Positions 47,593 to 58,172 of a DNA stretch of 64,000 nt are shown in pieces. The stretch comes from Pleodorina starrii (Eukaryota; Chlorophyta; Chlorophyceae; Chlamydomonadales; Volvocaceae). The stretch covers positions 2,187,501 through 2,251,500 of the forward strand of contig BRXU01000020.1 in the NCBI GenBank assembly GCA_030267565.1, given 5' to 3'. Below the pieces are notes generated by a model, which was given only the letters and a program-made list of their open reading frames with translations, was not told the DNA's origin and searched no databases. How positions within the stretch are numbered: the first letter of the stretch is position 1; every line of letters starts with the position of its first letter. Both the position numbers and the translations under genes were made by a program.

Positions 47593-50500
47593 GGCAAGGG
47601 CCGCGGCGGCGGCGGCGGCGGCGATTTCGGCTGCTGAGGCTGGGCCGCCCCCCTTCCCTTCCCTCTGCCTCTTCCTACCTCGTTTGATGAACTGCGGGTC
47701 TCCTCATGTTTCCATTACCTCCCCGTCGCACCGTTGTTCTGTCCCTGTTTTACCCCTCCCGTTGTGTTGGGTGGGACGGACGGACGGACGGACGCGGGGC
47801 TCTATGTGTGTGTGTGTGAGCTCGCGACGGCGGCGGCGGCGGCGGCAGCGGCAAGAGAGTGCTCCCGGCGTTGTCGCGATGAGGAGATTGAGATCGACAT
47901 CGGCACGCGCGCCATTGTTTGTTTTTGTTCGTTCATTTGTTTATGTTGTTTGTTACTGTCTGTGTGCACGTGGGCGCGATATGCGCCACACATCGGCCAC
48001 ACATCGGCCACACATGGCACATCGGCTTTCCGTTGCAGCTGCCGGAACGCCGTACAGGCGAGGAGGCGGCGCCGCGCTGCCGCGGAGGGTAAGATCGGCC
48101 GGCGCGTCGGGATATGTTGTGGGGTGGATGGGTGGGTGGGTTGGGGGATGGGGGGCATGTAACGTGCGGTTTCGGAGGACGTGTGTGTTTTGGCGATGGT
48201 GCCGGAAAGGGGTCCATCAAGCGGTCGTGCCGTGAGGCGGGCTTAGGGTTTTGAGCTGCTGACTGAGCTGTCCAACTCCCCCGTGGCGGCTGGCAGGCGA
48301 CTGACGCGTTCCGACGGGCGCTGATCCGAGGGCGCTTGTGCGTGGGAAGTGGCGGTGTGGGTGTCTGATATGTCTGTCTGATACGTCTGGTCTGTCTGTT
48401 GTTTGCTGCTGGGTGTTGGGGCGGAGAGGGACGGCTCGGCGCGGGGCGAAGGGCAACTCGCGCACTCCACCCCGGGCTCAAAGCCCGCGCGGGGCGGGGG
48501 GTTGGGGGACAGGGTTGCACGGGAATGTCGGTTCAGCGGTCGGCTTGTGCGCGCGCGTCCGTGCGTGTGTGTATGTGTATGTGCGGGTGTGTATGCCGTA
48601 CATGCGTGGACGCGCGGATACATGATGAGAGCGCACTGGCTCTGCGGGCCGGGGGAGCCAAGAGCGCGCAGGGCCCTGGCCGACGGGGGTGCCCTTTTTC
48701 CGGCGGCGCAGTGTGGCTGCTCTGCGGCGGCGGCGGAAGCACACTGGCTTTGGCCTCTCCTCGCAGGCCGTCTGTGCTCCCGGGAGGGAACATCCACGCC
48801 CCTTTCGGTCCACTCGGTCGGCTTCGGTGGTGGTGGTGGTGTGAGCTACTAAAGCAAGCAGGGACCGCGGTTGTCAGACGACACATATATCGTGCGGCCG
48901 AGATAGTTGGCGGGTGTGTGGACACCCTAGACCACGGACGGACGGCTTGGGGGGGAGGGCCCTGCCGTTTCGCGGTGGTGGGTGAGGGAGGGGTGTTTTA
49001 GGGTTGCGTGGCAATAGCGGGGCTTACTGGTGAGAGAGAAGACACGGTGTGTGTTAGGAGATTCGGAAGGTTCGAATCAAGCGCAGTAGGAGGCGGCAGT
49101 GGAGAAGGCGGCGTCTGTCCTGGGAGTGTCGCGCCCGCCGCACGGCAGGTTTTGCAGGGGCTTGGGCAAGGCTCCATTTCCTCGCACCGCACAACGCCCC
49201 CGATGAGAAAGGCACACACATACACACACAACGGAGAGAGGAGAAGAGAGAAGAAGACGGAGAAATGTAGAAGAGAAAGGAACACATGGCGATGCACGGG
49301 GCAGGGTGTACGGCACTTGAGACTTCGCACGTTAAGTAGGTATATGCCTGCCCGCAGTGCATGGCAACACCCGGCGGCGGCGGGGGGTCCCCCGGCCCCC
49401 CCCCCGCCACCCCCCTGGAGTTGGACCCGGCTGTGCGGCGAACTGCCCTGTCCTGTCCTGTCCTGACGCGGCTGAATTCGTGTGTGAGTCATGCGGGACA
49501 CCATCCCATCCCGGGAGTGCATCCCGCGCTGCGCGCCCTCCGCATGCAGTGCGCGTTTTTGGCTCTGGCTCGTGCGCGGGGAGGAAGGGAGGAAGGAAGT
49601 GGGAATGCTGTGTGAGCGATGGCGGGTCTACGGTATGGGTGACCTGTGCGCCTGCAGTACACACAGGGCGGCCGGTCGCTCCGCCTCCCCAATCCCCCCC
49701 GCCCCCCCCGGCTGGCGCCTGGCCCTGTCCCTGCCCACTTCCTCTGTCACCACCCGAGGCGAGTGCAGCCGTGCCGGCTGCCTCCTCCCCCGCCCCCTTT
49801 GCTCGACTGCATCGGCTGCGCGTTGCCCTTTGCTGCACTTAGGGTTGTCACTGCACTGCTCGGAAGCCACCGAACCCGCAGGGCTTGGAACTCCCATCTT
49901 CCTCTTTCGCAGTGCAAAGCCCGCCTTCCGCTTGATGTGCCTGGAATCCTGGGCTGGGCTGTTTAGCGCGGGGGGTCTCGAAGATGGACACTGGTTTGGG
50001 GAGGAGGAGGAGGTGGGGGCACGGTGAGAAGGACGGGCCAAGTCGGGCGGAATGGCGGAGGCTCCTGACACGCCCCTCGCTGGCACAGGGCCCAAGGGAG
50101 TGAGACGGCGTCACTCGCGGCGGGGAGGATGGTGATATTGGAGAGGCGGGCGGGCCGATGGCTGGAGGGAAGGACGGAGGCGAGTGAGATTTTGTGATCG
50201 TTCGGATGCTCGGGTGCTCGGGCGGTGCGGGGGAACCACAGGTGGGTTGCGGATGCGGTCAGGAAAGCGGCGCGACCTTGGAAGGAAGGAAGTAGGTTAT
50301 GGCACGGGGGGAAAAAGAGCATGGGGGGAGGGGCAGGCAGTGGGCTGCATGGCGGCGGCTGCGGCGCGCAATTTTTGTAACCCCCCAGCTGCGGCCACGT
50401 GTACAGCGTGTACAGCGTGAGCGTGTGTACAGCAATCAAGGCGGGAGGTATGGAGGCTGACGTACGGAGGTTGACGGTACGAATAATGCGTCTGCAGCTT

Positions 50501-51755
50501 CCAGCTGTTGCAGCAGCAAAAACTGACTCGTGTTACCGTCTGCGGAGGAGAAACCGCAGAGAGGGCAGGCTACACCGTAATAATGACGCATGCACGTTTT
50601 CACGTCTCTCTCAGATTTTTGGGTTTCTTGAAAGTGCAGCAATGACCGACCCTTATTACGGTATGGTGAGGAAAGAGGGCAGGGACACATTTCCGGTTTG
50701 GGTGCCGGAAAGTGGTCACAGGGGCTGCGGCAGCACGTCCAACCCCGCGGCGGCGGTTTGCCGGGCCAGCAGCTATCAGGACCCGATCCTTCGCGGCCAA
50801 CCAGACACGGAGCCGTCACTGTGTGTGGTGTGGTGTGGTGGTGGTGGTATGGGGGGAGAAGGGGAGGTGGGTTCACTGGCTCACTGCAGCGCGGCGCCGG
50901 CGCCCTCGTCCGTCCCAGGTAGGTGTATCTGGGACCCAGCCGCTCCCACCCATCGGATCACACGAACCAGCGAACCCCGCACGTGGACCGACCGACGTGG
51001 CGGGTCATCCCCGGAGGGCCCTCGGTGCATGAACCGGGCACCTGACCCCAAGCGGTTCCAATTGCGGTGCTCAGCCGGCACAGCTACCGTATGTAAGAAG
51101 GTCGTGGCGCACCGCGCGGACGTTCGTGCGGGGCTGGAACGATATGAGGCAGCTCCCGAAAGAACTTCAGCACGGGCTCCGAAACAAAGAGAGAGAGAGA
51201 GAACACGGCACGCAGCTCAGGAGACGCGGACCTCCAGAACGCAGCTCTGACGGCAGGGGTTCGCTGCAGCTACATACAGCAGGGAGTGTGGCCACGCGGG
51301 TTTACTATTAAGGTCTGTCGTAACAGCTGACGTCCGCAACCTGTGGGGACGCTGTCCTCGTACATACCACGCCGACGCCGACGCCGACGCGCTGGGCTCC
51401 TTCCCCCTCCGCCGCTGTGATACGCAGGTACATCACTGGGGAGTGGGGAGCGCAACCGCCACTGCGTCGTATCCTGCGATCCCAGCCGCCGATTGCAACC
51501 ACCGATTGCAACCGTTTAACCGCAACCGCTTCACCGCCCGTTCCGACTTCCGAGGCTCCAAGCTGTTGGCACACTGTTGGTGATTTGAGCCGAGCCCACT
51601 GCAAGCAACAAAAACAAAAACAATAACAGCAACACCAAGATAACAACACCAAGACAACAACACCAAGACACCACCGTACGGATCCACCATGGAACAAGGG
51701 AGGGCGAAAGAAAAACCCCCCATGCGCCATGACGGAGGGCAGCTCCATCCGCACA
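47593..51755. other. Long stretch without a recognised gene
   Basis: The first 570 bases are the likely 3'UTR of the RRM gene. After that I see only GC-rich low-complexity DNA, ACGG and CA runs, and open frames on both strands without domains. The longest (plus, about 50,399-51,250) gives a Cys/Arg-rich peptide with no clear family. Confidence 0.45.
48158..48162 (+). terminator. TGTAA polyadenylation signal of the RRM gene
   Basis: TGTAA about 570 bases past the stop at 47,592, the first such motif after it. Confidence 0.45.
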
Positions 51756-53114
51756 CTAGCGAGCAGCCTGGTCGCTCCCGGTCCCTCCACGGAGCACCCT
51801 CCGATACAGCGCCGACCCCCCCTCCTCCTCCACCGCCCCCTGCTGCTGCCGCTGCTGCTGTTGTTGCTGCCCTGCACCGCGGCCGCCTTGAGCTGCTGCC
51901 GCAACCGCCTCAGCCAGCGCCCCCGTGGCTCCTGCCTTGAGCTCCGCGCGCGGGTTTCGGAGCCGCGCGGATGCCACCACCGCGGAAGAGGAGGAGAAGC
52001 CGGCGGAGGCTGCGGCGGAGGACCAGACCAGACTGAAGTTCACGTTGACGCAGGCAAGCTCGCTGCTGTCGGGGCCGCGGGCGATCACCTGCAGCCCGTA
52101 GTCGCCCTGCATGTATGCGCGTGTGGGTGATGAAGGGAGGGGGGGGGCAAGTGGGCATCACAGATGAAAGGGCAGCGAAGGAGTGGCTGTGTGTGTGTGT
52201 GTGTGTGTGTTTGGGGGTGGGTGGAGAACGGGGGCACGAGGCGGAGGGGCGGCGGTGCGGTGATCGGGACCGGTGATCGGGACCGGTGCAATGAATTGCC
52301 CGCGAGCCGAAGAGAGAGAGAGAGGGAGCGCAGGCGGTTCCTGGTGGAGTGGAGTTCGTAAAATGGTGAGAGGCATTGCGCCCCTTATTCCGCTGGGGGA
52401 GGCTCGGGGCTGGGCTCCCACCCGTTCTGGCGGAGGCGGCTTGATTGCCCGGAGGTCCCTAGTTTCCCCCACGCGGCGACGTCAGGCGGGGGTTATCCAC
52501 GCATAGGCCGGAGTCCGTGAACGGTAACGTAACAAAAGAATTCCGTCAGGCGGGGGACCACGGCCATCGAGCCAGCGCAGACAGCCGGAGGCTCTGTGTG
52601 ATCAGCGAAAAACTTGCGCAACACGGATGGGGGATTCGGAGGCCCACCGGTGGAGCGATGGGCGGCAGGAGCTCCACGAGAGTCAAGGAGATGGGGCCCG
52701 CGGGCACCGGGCAGGTGGTCTTGCTGCACAGGTCTGAGCTGGAGCTATAAATAGGAATTCCGCCCAGAGACACGACCATCTCCACAGAGCCGCCTTTCAG
52801 CTCGGATTCTGAGGCGTGAGGGAAGCCCATGCGTCACAGCATGAGCTGCGAGTCATGGAAAACCGGTACAGGAGCACGCGAGCATGGGCGCACCAGATCA
52901 AAGACCTGGAAAACTTACCAATCGTGCCGGTGATGACAAACGTTGCCGCAGAGCCAATCACGGGAGGGTCCGGTGTCAATGTCACGGAGCTGGGAGTGAA
53001 GGCTGTGAGCCCTTCATCGCACGGAGCCCAGGTCATTTTATCCGCATGTGCATGTTGAACATAGGCAATCAGTACTGTCAGCAGGCAAAGTGTTGCGGGC
53101 CTTGGGCGGGCCAT
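51756..53114 (-). CDS. Secreted ML-domain (NPC2-like) lipid-binding protein
   Basis: Three exons, 52919-53114, 52648-52808 and 51756-52106, with GT-AG borders and matching phases, give 235 aa. Residues 1-24 form a signal peptide (MARPRPATLCLLTVLIAYVQ, ending AHA). The ML domain fills about 28-147: WAPCDEG near the start; TLTPDPPVIGSAATFVITGTI; GGIPIYSSSSDLCSKTTCPVPAGP; LLPPIAPPGDYGLQV; and ACVNVNFSLVW at the end. Cys32 and Cys138 are placed to pair, as are Cys93 and Cys98, as in NPC2 and plant ML proteins. The family binds sterols or phospholipids in a beta-sandwich pocket in lysosome-like or secretory compartments. An 88-residue Ala/Gln-rich tail follows the domain, which is unusual, since the domain normally ends the protein. 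The ligand cannot be told from sequence. Confidence 0.87.
52188..52210. repeat. (GT)n microsatellite
   Basis: About eleven GT units inside the second intron of the ML-domain gene (CA on the coding strand). Confidence 0.9.
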
Positions 53115-53291
53115 TGCAGCTTGCTCCTGTCCAAGTAGGGTTTGGCTGGAAGGAGGAGGATTCTTTCCACAATATGCCAAACGACTCTAAGCACATGGAT
53201 GCTCTCACTGACTTCAAAATTTCTGTACAGGGTATGGTCGCAATGACGACAATGCAAGCCAGACGCTGCCCCAACAACCGGGCTCAGGCCA

Positions 53292-54828
53292 CCCTGGAGC
53301 CTGTTGACTTTCCACGGCACGGATGGCAGCCTTGTAAAGCATCTGCCGTAGGACGTCTGCCACTACGCTAGTCATGGCTCTCTTAACAGTGGCAATGCGA
53401 CAATACCCAAGATCGTGGTGTCAATAGACACCGGTTGAACCAGTGAGGTGGACATTGGGTGTACGCCTCTGCAGCCACTCTGCTACACGAAGCGTACAAC
53501 TTGAGCGACCCCCGCCGACAGCGGGCCTTGGTGGTGTGATGGCGGCAGCCTCCCGTCCCGCGTACATCGTCAGCACCGCCGGGCCACGCCCCGACGTCTC
53601 CGGCCCCGGCGCATGGCCCTGCGCCCTCGCTTCCCGCCCGAACCCTGCCGGCCAAGGGCCGCCGACGGGCCCTGGCGCATCGCCGATCGGGGCAGCCGCG
53701 GCCTTGGGCCCCACCGCCGCCTCCAGCTTCAAGGCGACGGCCCCGACGGGCCCCAGCGCCGCCTCGGGACCGGCCTCATGCTGCTGAGCCTTGACGGCGG
53801 CCGCGGCCGCGGCGGCGGCGGCGCCCCCCGCCGCCGCCTCCTGGGCAATGGCACGCTTTGAAACCGTAACGCTGGGTCCGCTGCCCAACGGGTCCGCTGC
53901 CCCAATAGGTAGCCTCAATGACTCAGGAAGGCCGCTAGGTGCCCCCCCGCAGCCGGCTGTGCCGAAGATACCACCGTGGCGTGAACTGGGTCCCCCGCTT
54001 CCGTCGCTTCCGTCAGCGCGTAGCTGGGCAGTGGACGGGTATGCTGCATGGCCACTGCATGGCCACCCCCAATACTGGCAGTGGCGTGATTGCCCGGCCT
54101 GCCCCCGCCGGCCTTCCCCCCCCTCCGGCGCGGCCACTGGGGGCTCTTGCTGCTGCTGCCGCCGCCGCCGCCGCAGCTCCATGCACACCGCGGCGGCGCG
54201 GTTCGCCTCCCGGAGGCTCCGCCCCAGGTCCAGCTTCTCCTTTTCCTTTTCCTTCACTGTCGCCGCTGCGCTGGGCCTCCTCCTCGCCCTCGTCGCCTGA
54301 GTCAAGCAGGCTCGACGCCTGCGAGCCCTCGCTGGCCTCCGAGCAGTTACTGGAAGACGTCCCGGGCCAGTAGTTGTCCGAAAAGTCGCCAAGCTCCTCC
54401 TCCTGGCGTCCTGGGACACAGCCCGTGCTGGCTGCATGGCGTGTGGTAACAGTACCGCTACTAGTCCTACTGATTATCTGTAATATCGGTCTCTAAACCG
54501 CTGGGCTATGAGTTGAGAGCGCTTGCGCACAGATCCTGGATTGTCAGGGTGCTCCATGCTTAACTTGCCAGAATTCGCCTTTCTTCATGGCCGCCTTAGC
54601 TATGTGGCACGACTTGGCTACTCTGTATTGTTTGTTTGGAATGCAAGATTGTGGATTGATGTACATGTCGTGCGGTCATATGGGGCCGCGAAATGGACAA
54701 AGCGAGTTGGACGACCGCAAAGCTGAGCTCACCACGATGCCGGTCGCGCATGTATAAGGAGCTAACACGCACTTTGGTAAATTGTTTGGCTGAGTAAGGC
54801 TGCCGTGGAAAGTCAACAGGCTCCAGGG
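53292..54828. repeat. 28-bp inverted repeat pair
   Basis: The 28 bases beginning CCCTGGAGCCTGTTGACTTT (53,292-53,319) occur as an exact reverse complement at 54,801-54,828, about 1.5 kb away. Homology ends just outside the 28 bases. The enclosed DNA holds the weak minus-strand reading frame. Confidence 0.85.
53421..54437 (-). CDS. Low-complexity reading frame, uncertain
   Basis: An open frame of 338 codons ending at 53,421, with Lys/Glu (KEKEKEKLDLG), Arg/Gln (ELRRRRRQQQQEPP), poly-Ala and Gly/Pro-rich parts. No domain is recognised. Over about 54,130-54,410 the neighbouring frame looks more protein-like: acidic and Ser-rich (EEELGDFSDNYWPGTSSSN, SLLDSGDEGEEEAQ) with an acceptor (gtcccag) just before it. 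The true model may therefore start in that frame and splice into the longer one. The opposite strand is also open. It lies between the ML gene and the divergent 469-aa gene. Real coding status is doubtful. Confidence 0.3.
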   Translation of the reverse strand: MQPARAVSQDARRRSLATFRTTTGPGRLPVTARRPARARRRRACLTQATRARRRPSAAATVKEKEKEKLDLGRSLREANRAAAVCMELRRRRRQQQQEPPVAAPEGGEGRRGQAGQSRHCQYWGWPCSGHAAYPSTAQLRADGSDGSGGPSSRHGGIFGTAGCGGAPSGLPESLRLPIGAADPLGSGPSVTVSKRAIAQEAAAGGAAAAAAAAAVKAQQHEAGPEAALGPVGAVALKLEAAVGPKAAAAPIGDAPGPVGGPWPAGFGREARAQGHAPGPETSGRGPAVLTMYAGREAAAITPPRPAVGGGRSSCTLRVAEWLQRRTPNVHLTGSTGVY

Positions 54829-54989
54829 GCAGCGTCGGGATCCGATGAAATCGACTCTCGATTTCCGAAGCATTTGTTGCCTTACAATATATACAATATT
54901 TTCCCTGGCTTATATTTGATGTGCTGTCATCATTAATACATGAACAAACAGAGGGGACGCTCCTACAGGTGGCGCCGCAGCTCATTGTG
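54438..54989. other. Short intergenic stretch before the 469-aa gene
   Basis: No gene seen. It is AT-richer than its surroundings, contains one arm of the 28-bp inverted repeat, and must hold the promoter of the plus-strand gene starting at 54,990. Confidence 0.5.
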
Positions 54990-57900
54990 ATGGCGCAACG
55001 GGTGAACCTGGATGGCCGGTGAGCTTGCTTGGCCGTTGGACCTACCTAGAGGATCACGGTAAAGTTTACAGCCGCATGCACTGGGAGCCATGCAGTCAGG
55101 CCACTTGACGCACCGGGCACCGCCCCTTCAACCAGGACTTGAACCAGGACTTGAACCAGGACCCTATATTCGTTTGCGCAGTGCCGTCGTCGTCACGCAT
55201 GTGCCGGAGGGCGCGCCTTCTGAGAGCTCAGATGACGAGGAACAAGACCACGCCGGTGGGTAGTCCGCACCAGCCATACGAAGGTGTACGTATTAGGTGG
55301 GAAACGGTGGCAAAGACCGCCGCCTGCGTTTGTTGCTGCTGCTGTGGACCTCCTGCTGCTGCTGGCAATAGGATGTATGGGCCTCTATGGCTGTTCGGAA
55401 AACAAACTTCCTTTTTTTCGGGGCTGATCGGGCTGAATTGCCGCAGAAAAGCGCTTTTGGATGAAAGCGTCTTCGTGCCAAAATTTTCGCTCAGCGCCTA
55501 CTTCACGTGTATAGATTTCTTCCGGGTAATTAGCTATGAGGCGTTAGGGTATGTGAAAGATTGCGATAAGGTCGACCAGATGCCAGATGCCATCTTCAAC
55601 AGAGTTGACCAGCACAGGTGGCCAGCCGGAAAACGTTGTTGGGTAGCAAACCGCATGGAGCATATGCGTGTTATGCATCCAGTATGCGGGGATGCTGCGT
55701 GGGATAAAGAGTGGGCGTGCAAAGCGCTTTACGTACGATTTAGCGAGCGCTGTGTTTTATTTCGTATTTGAGTAAAAGTCTTATCTGCCGATTTCGATAG
55801 TGGCCTCCATGGAAATCGTGGAAATAATCCTCAGACATACAATCAATAACACCAAAACACACAGACGACGCGTTGCAGCACACAAAACATACGCGCCAGG
55901 TACCACCAAACTTGCCATTGCTTTCCTGTTCCAACTTGGCATAACATTATAAGATAATACTCTCTTCCGCGGCTGAAAATGAGCGATCCTAGTTTCGGTC
56001 GTAAAAGTGGCCCGCGGAACGCCATGTGAACACTTTGTCCGGCCGGGTTGAGCGAGCTCACTGCTGGTCTTCCGTTTTGGTAACCGCTTCGTTGCTTTTG
56101 GAATGGGCGCGCCATGCCATGCCATCATGTTCTGTACATGTAAGCAGCTGCAGATTGTTCTCGTGAGCGACCGCACGCACGTGCGTGCGCCCCGCCCCAT
56201 GCAGGCCAGTCGGGCCATCAGTAAGGCATGCTGCATGTCGGGCTCCATCACCATGTATATGCATCTCTAGCTATCTCTTTTATTTGTAGTCCTCATCACG
56301 ACCCAGATTGATTGGCTGCATGCGCCTTCCCTCCCTCCCGCCCAACTCCATGCAGGGACATCTCTTCCCGCCCACACTACTCCGGCCAACCTGCACAACG
56401 TCGTCCAGGCGGTGCGAACGCTGAAGGCGGTCCTGAAGGCGAACTGGCCGGTCAACGGCTGGACCCCAGAGGCGCTGTCAAGCTTGAAGAGCGAGTTCTC
56501 CGGCAACCGCAGCAGGTAGAAGAGCGGCGCGCGGCTGCATAGCTCCGTCCCGCGGGCGCGGGTGATTTTGACTTTCGATTTAGGTGGACGCATTTTGCTG
56601 CGGTGCATCTGCTGCTGTGCGCGTGTGGACCTCAGGTCGTTCGAACCTGGCCCACATCATAACACCCCTTCTTGCTGCGATGCTGCAGGCTGTGGGAGCT
56701 GATCGTGCACATGCAGCGGGAGACACCCGCCCTGCCTTCACCATCAACAGCAGCAGTAGCAACGGCTGTCAAGGAGGAGGACGCAACGTCAGGGTCGACG
56801 GCAGCGGTCCCAGCTGCACCAGCGACTTCCGAAGCCTCGAGCGGGGCGGCCACGCTCGCGGCGGCGGCAGCTGCTGGGACACAAGGCCTTCCTCTGGTGA
56901 AGCGAGCGGGCCCACCAAACTCCCAGGACGCGACGACCCCGCGGCGGCTGGGCGCCGGCGGGGGACAGCAGCAGCTCCAGACGATGACGATTCCCCTCCT
57001 GGCTCAGCTGGGGGCCTGCCGTTCGCGTGTGGCCGGGGCGGCAGCTGTGGACCTTGCGCTGGCGGCCATGCCCAGGGCCCCCGGGGAGCAAGCCGTGGTT
57101 TACATGCCGCCAGCGCTGCAAGCAGCCGCCGCGGCGGCCGCTGCGGATGCAGCGGCAGGCGCCGACACGGACGGCGAGGTCCTGCCGGGCCTGGGCGACC
57201 TGCTGCCGCTGCTGTCGGCGGGCGGGGAGGCAGCTGATGCGTGGCTGCTGCTGAGCGACGTGTACGCTGCGCGCTTCCCAGGTGAGTGATAGCTGTTGGG
57301 TGTTGCGTCGTCGGTACGTAAACATGGGCGTAGATTTACGTCGGTACGTAAACATGCAGCATGGCATGTGGATGTATGCGAATAGCACGTACTTGTGTGG
57401 AGGAACGTGTTTTGGAGGGCTGCGGTTGACATGTACAGCGAGCCCGGTTTTTGTACCGTCAGAAGGGACATGCCACAACTTCTCTGGCGGTTCGTTCTTC
57501 GTTGCGACGTCCATTCAGGCCTGCGGGCAACCGAGCTGCTGCGGCTTTTCAAGCAGCTGGGGGTGATGACCTTCCCGGAGCCCACGGCACGGCTCGTGAA
57601 GCTTACCGCCGCGGAGCTGCAAGCCATCCCCTGGGCCGCGGACGACGCTGCAGCAGGGATGTCGGCACAGGCCCCGCCGCAGCCTTCTTGCAAACCCAAG
57701 CAGCCGTCCGAAGCGGTGGATGCCCCCGTGGAGGTGCTGGACTGGTCATGCCTGGCGTTGTTGCGCCTCGTGCTGCAGGCGATGGGCACGCCTACCACCG
57801 AGGCTGACGTCGTGATACCGAGGTAGGTGCTGCACCACTGCCGTTCGTTTACCGGTACCTGCTGCAATTACTATCACCACGCCACCCTTCATCTGCCCGC

Positions 57901-58172
57901 CGTCTCCCCCCCGCCTGCACAGGCTTCGACTCCTCGCTCAGCTGCTGGCGGCGCACTGGGACCGCTTCGAGGCCGCCATGGACGCCCGCCTGCTGCTGGA
58001 GCCCCTGGCGCCGCCGCTGTCGTCGAGGCGGCCTCAGGGCCCTAGCTCCATCGCCTTCGAGCTGCGAGAACTGCCTTGGCTTGTCGCCAGGCTGGGCGGG
58101 GAGCTTTGCCTGCGGCGCCCGGTGGAGGTCTTCGCCCCTCTTCGGGCCATCACGCAAGTCTTAGGGCACTGA
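54990..58172 (+). CDS. Unknown 469-aa protein with acidic N-terminus and helical C-terminus
   Basis: Six exons, 54990-55018, 55182-55255, 56356-56515, 56689-57281, 57519-57822 and 57923-58172, all GT-AG with agreeing phases. The start is MAQRVNLDGR at 54,990, the first exon being only 29 bases. A small acidic patch (SESSDDEEQD, about 23-32) precedes a helical segment (VVQAVRTLKAVLKANW and LWELIVHMQRETPAL, about 46-103). An Ala-rich linker follows. The C-terminal 180 residues are Leu-rich and helical (TELLRLFKQLGVM; WSCLALLRLVLQAM; LRLLAQLLAAHWDRFEAAM; ELRELPWLVARLGGEL), perhaps HEAT-like. I do not recognise the family. It is convergent with the phytoene synthase gene, 3.8 kb away. Confidence 0.72.
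55129..55162. repeat. 12-bp tandem repeat AACCAGGACTTG
   Basis: Almost three copies in the first intron of the 469-aa gene, ending 19 bases before its acceptor. Confidence 0.9.

Noticed and set aside
49060..49095. GGTTCGAATCA resembling a tRNA T-loop
   Set aside because: No flanking five-base stem, acceptor stem or anticodon arm could be folded. I found no convincing tRNA, rRNA or CRISPR array in the window.
50399..51250. 283-codon plus-strand frame rich in Cys and Arg
   Set aside because: No recognisable domain, no clear ATG or splice structure, and it crosses GA- and GT-rich simple sequence.
55139..55771. 210-codon plus-strand open frame covering exon 2 of the 469-aa gene
   Set aside because: It reads exon 2 in a different frame and runs through intron sequence. 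The spliced frame with SESSDDEEQD joins all six exons in phase.
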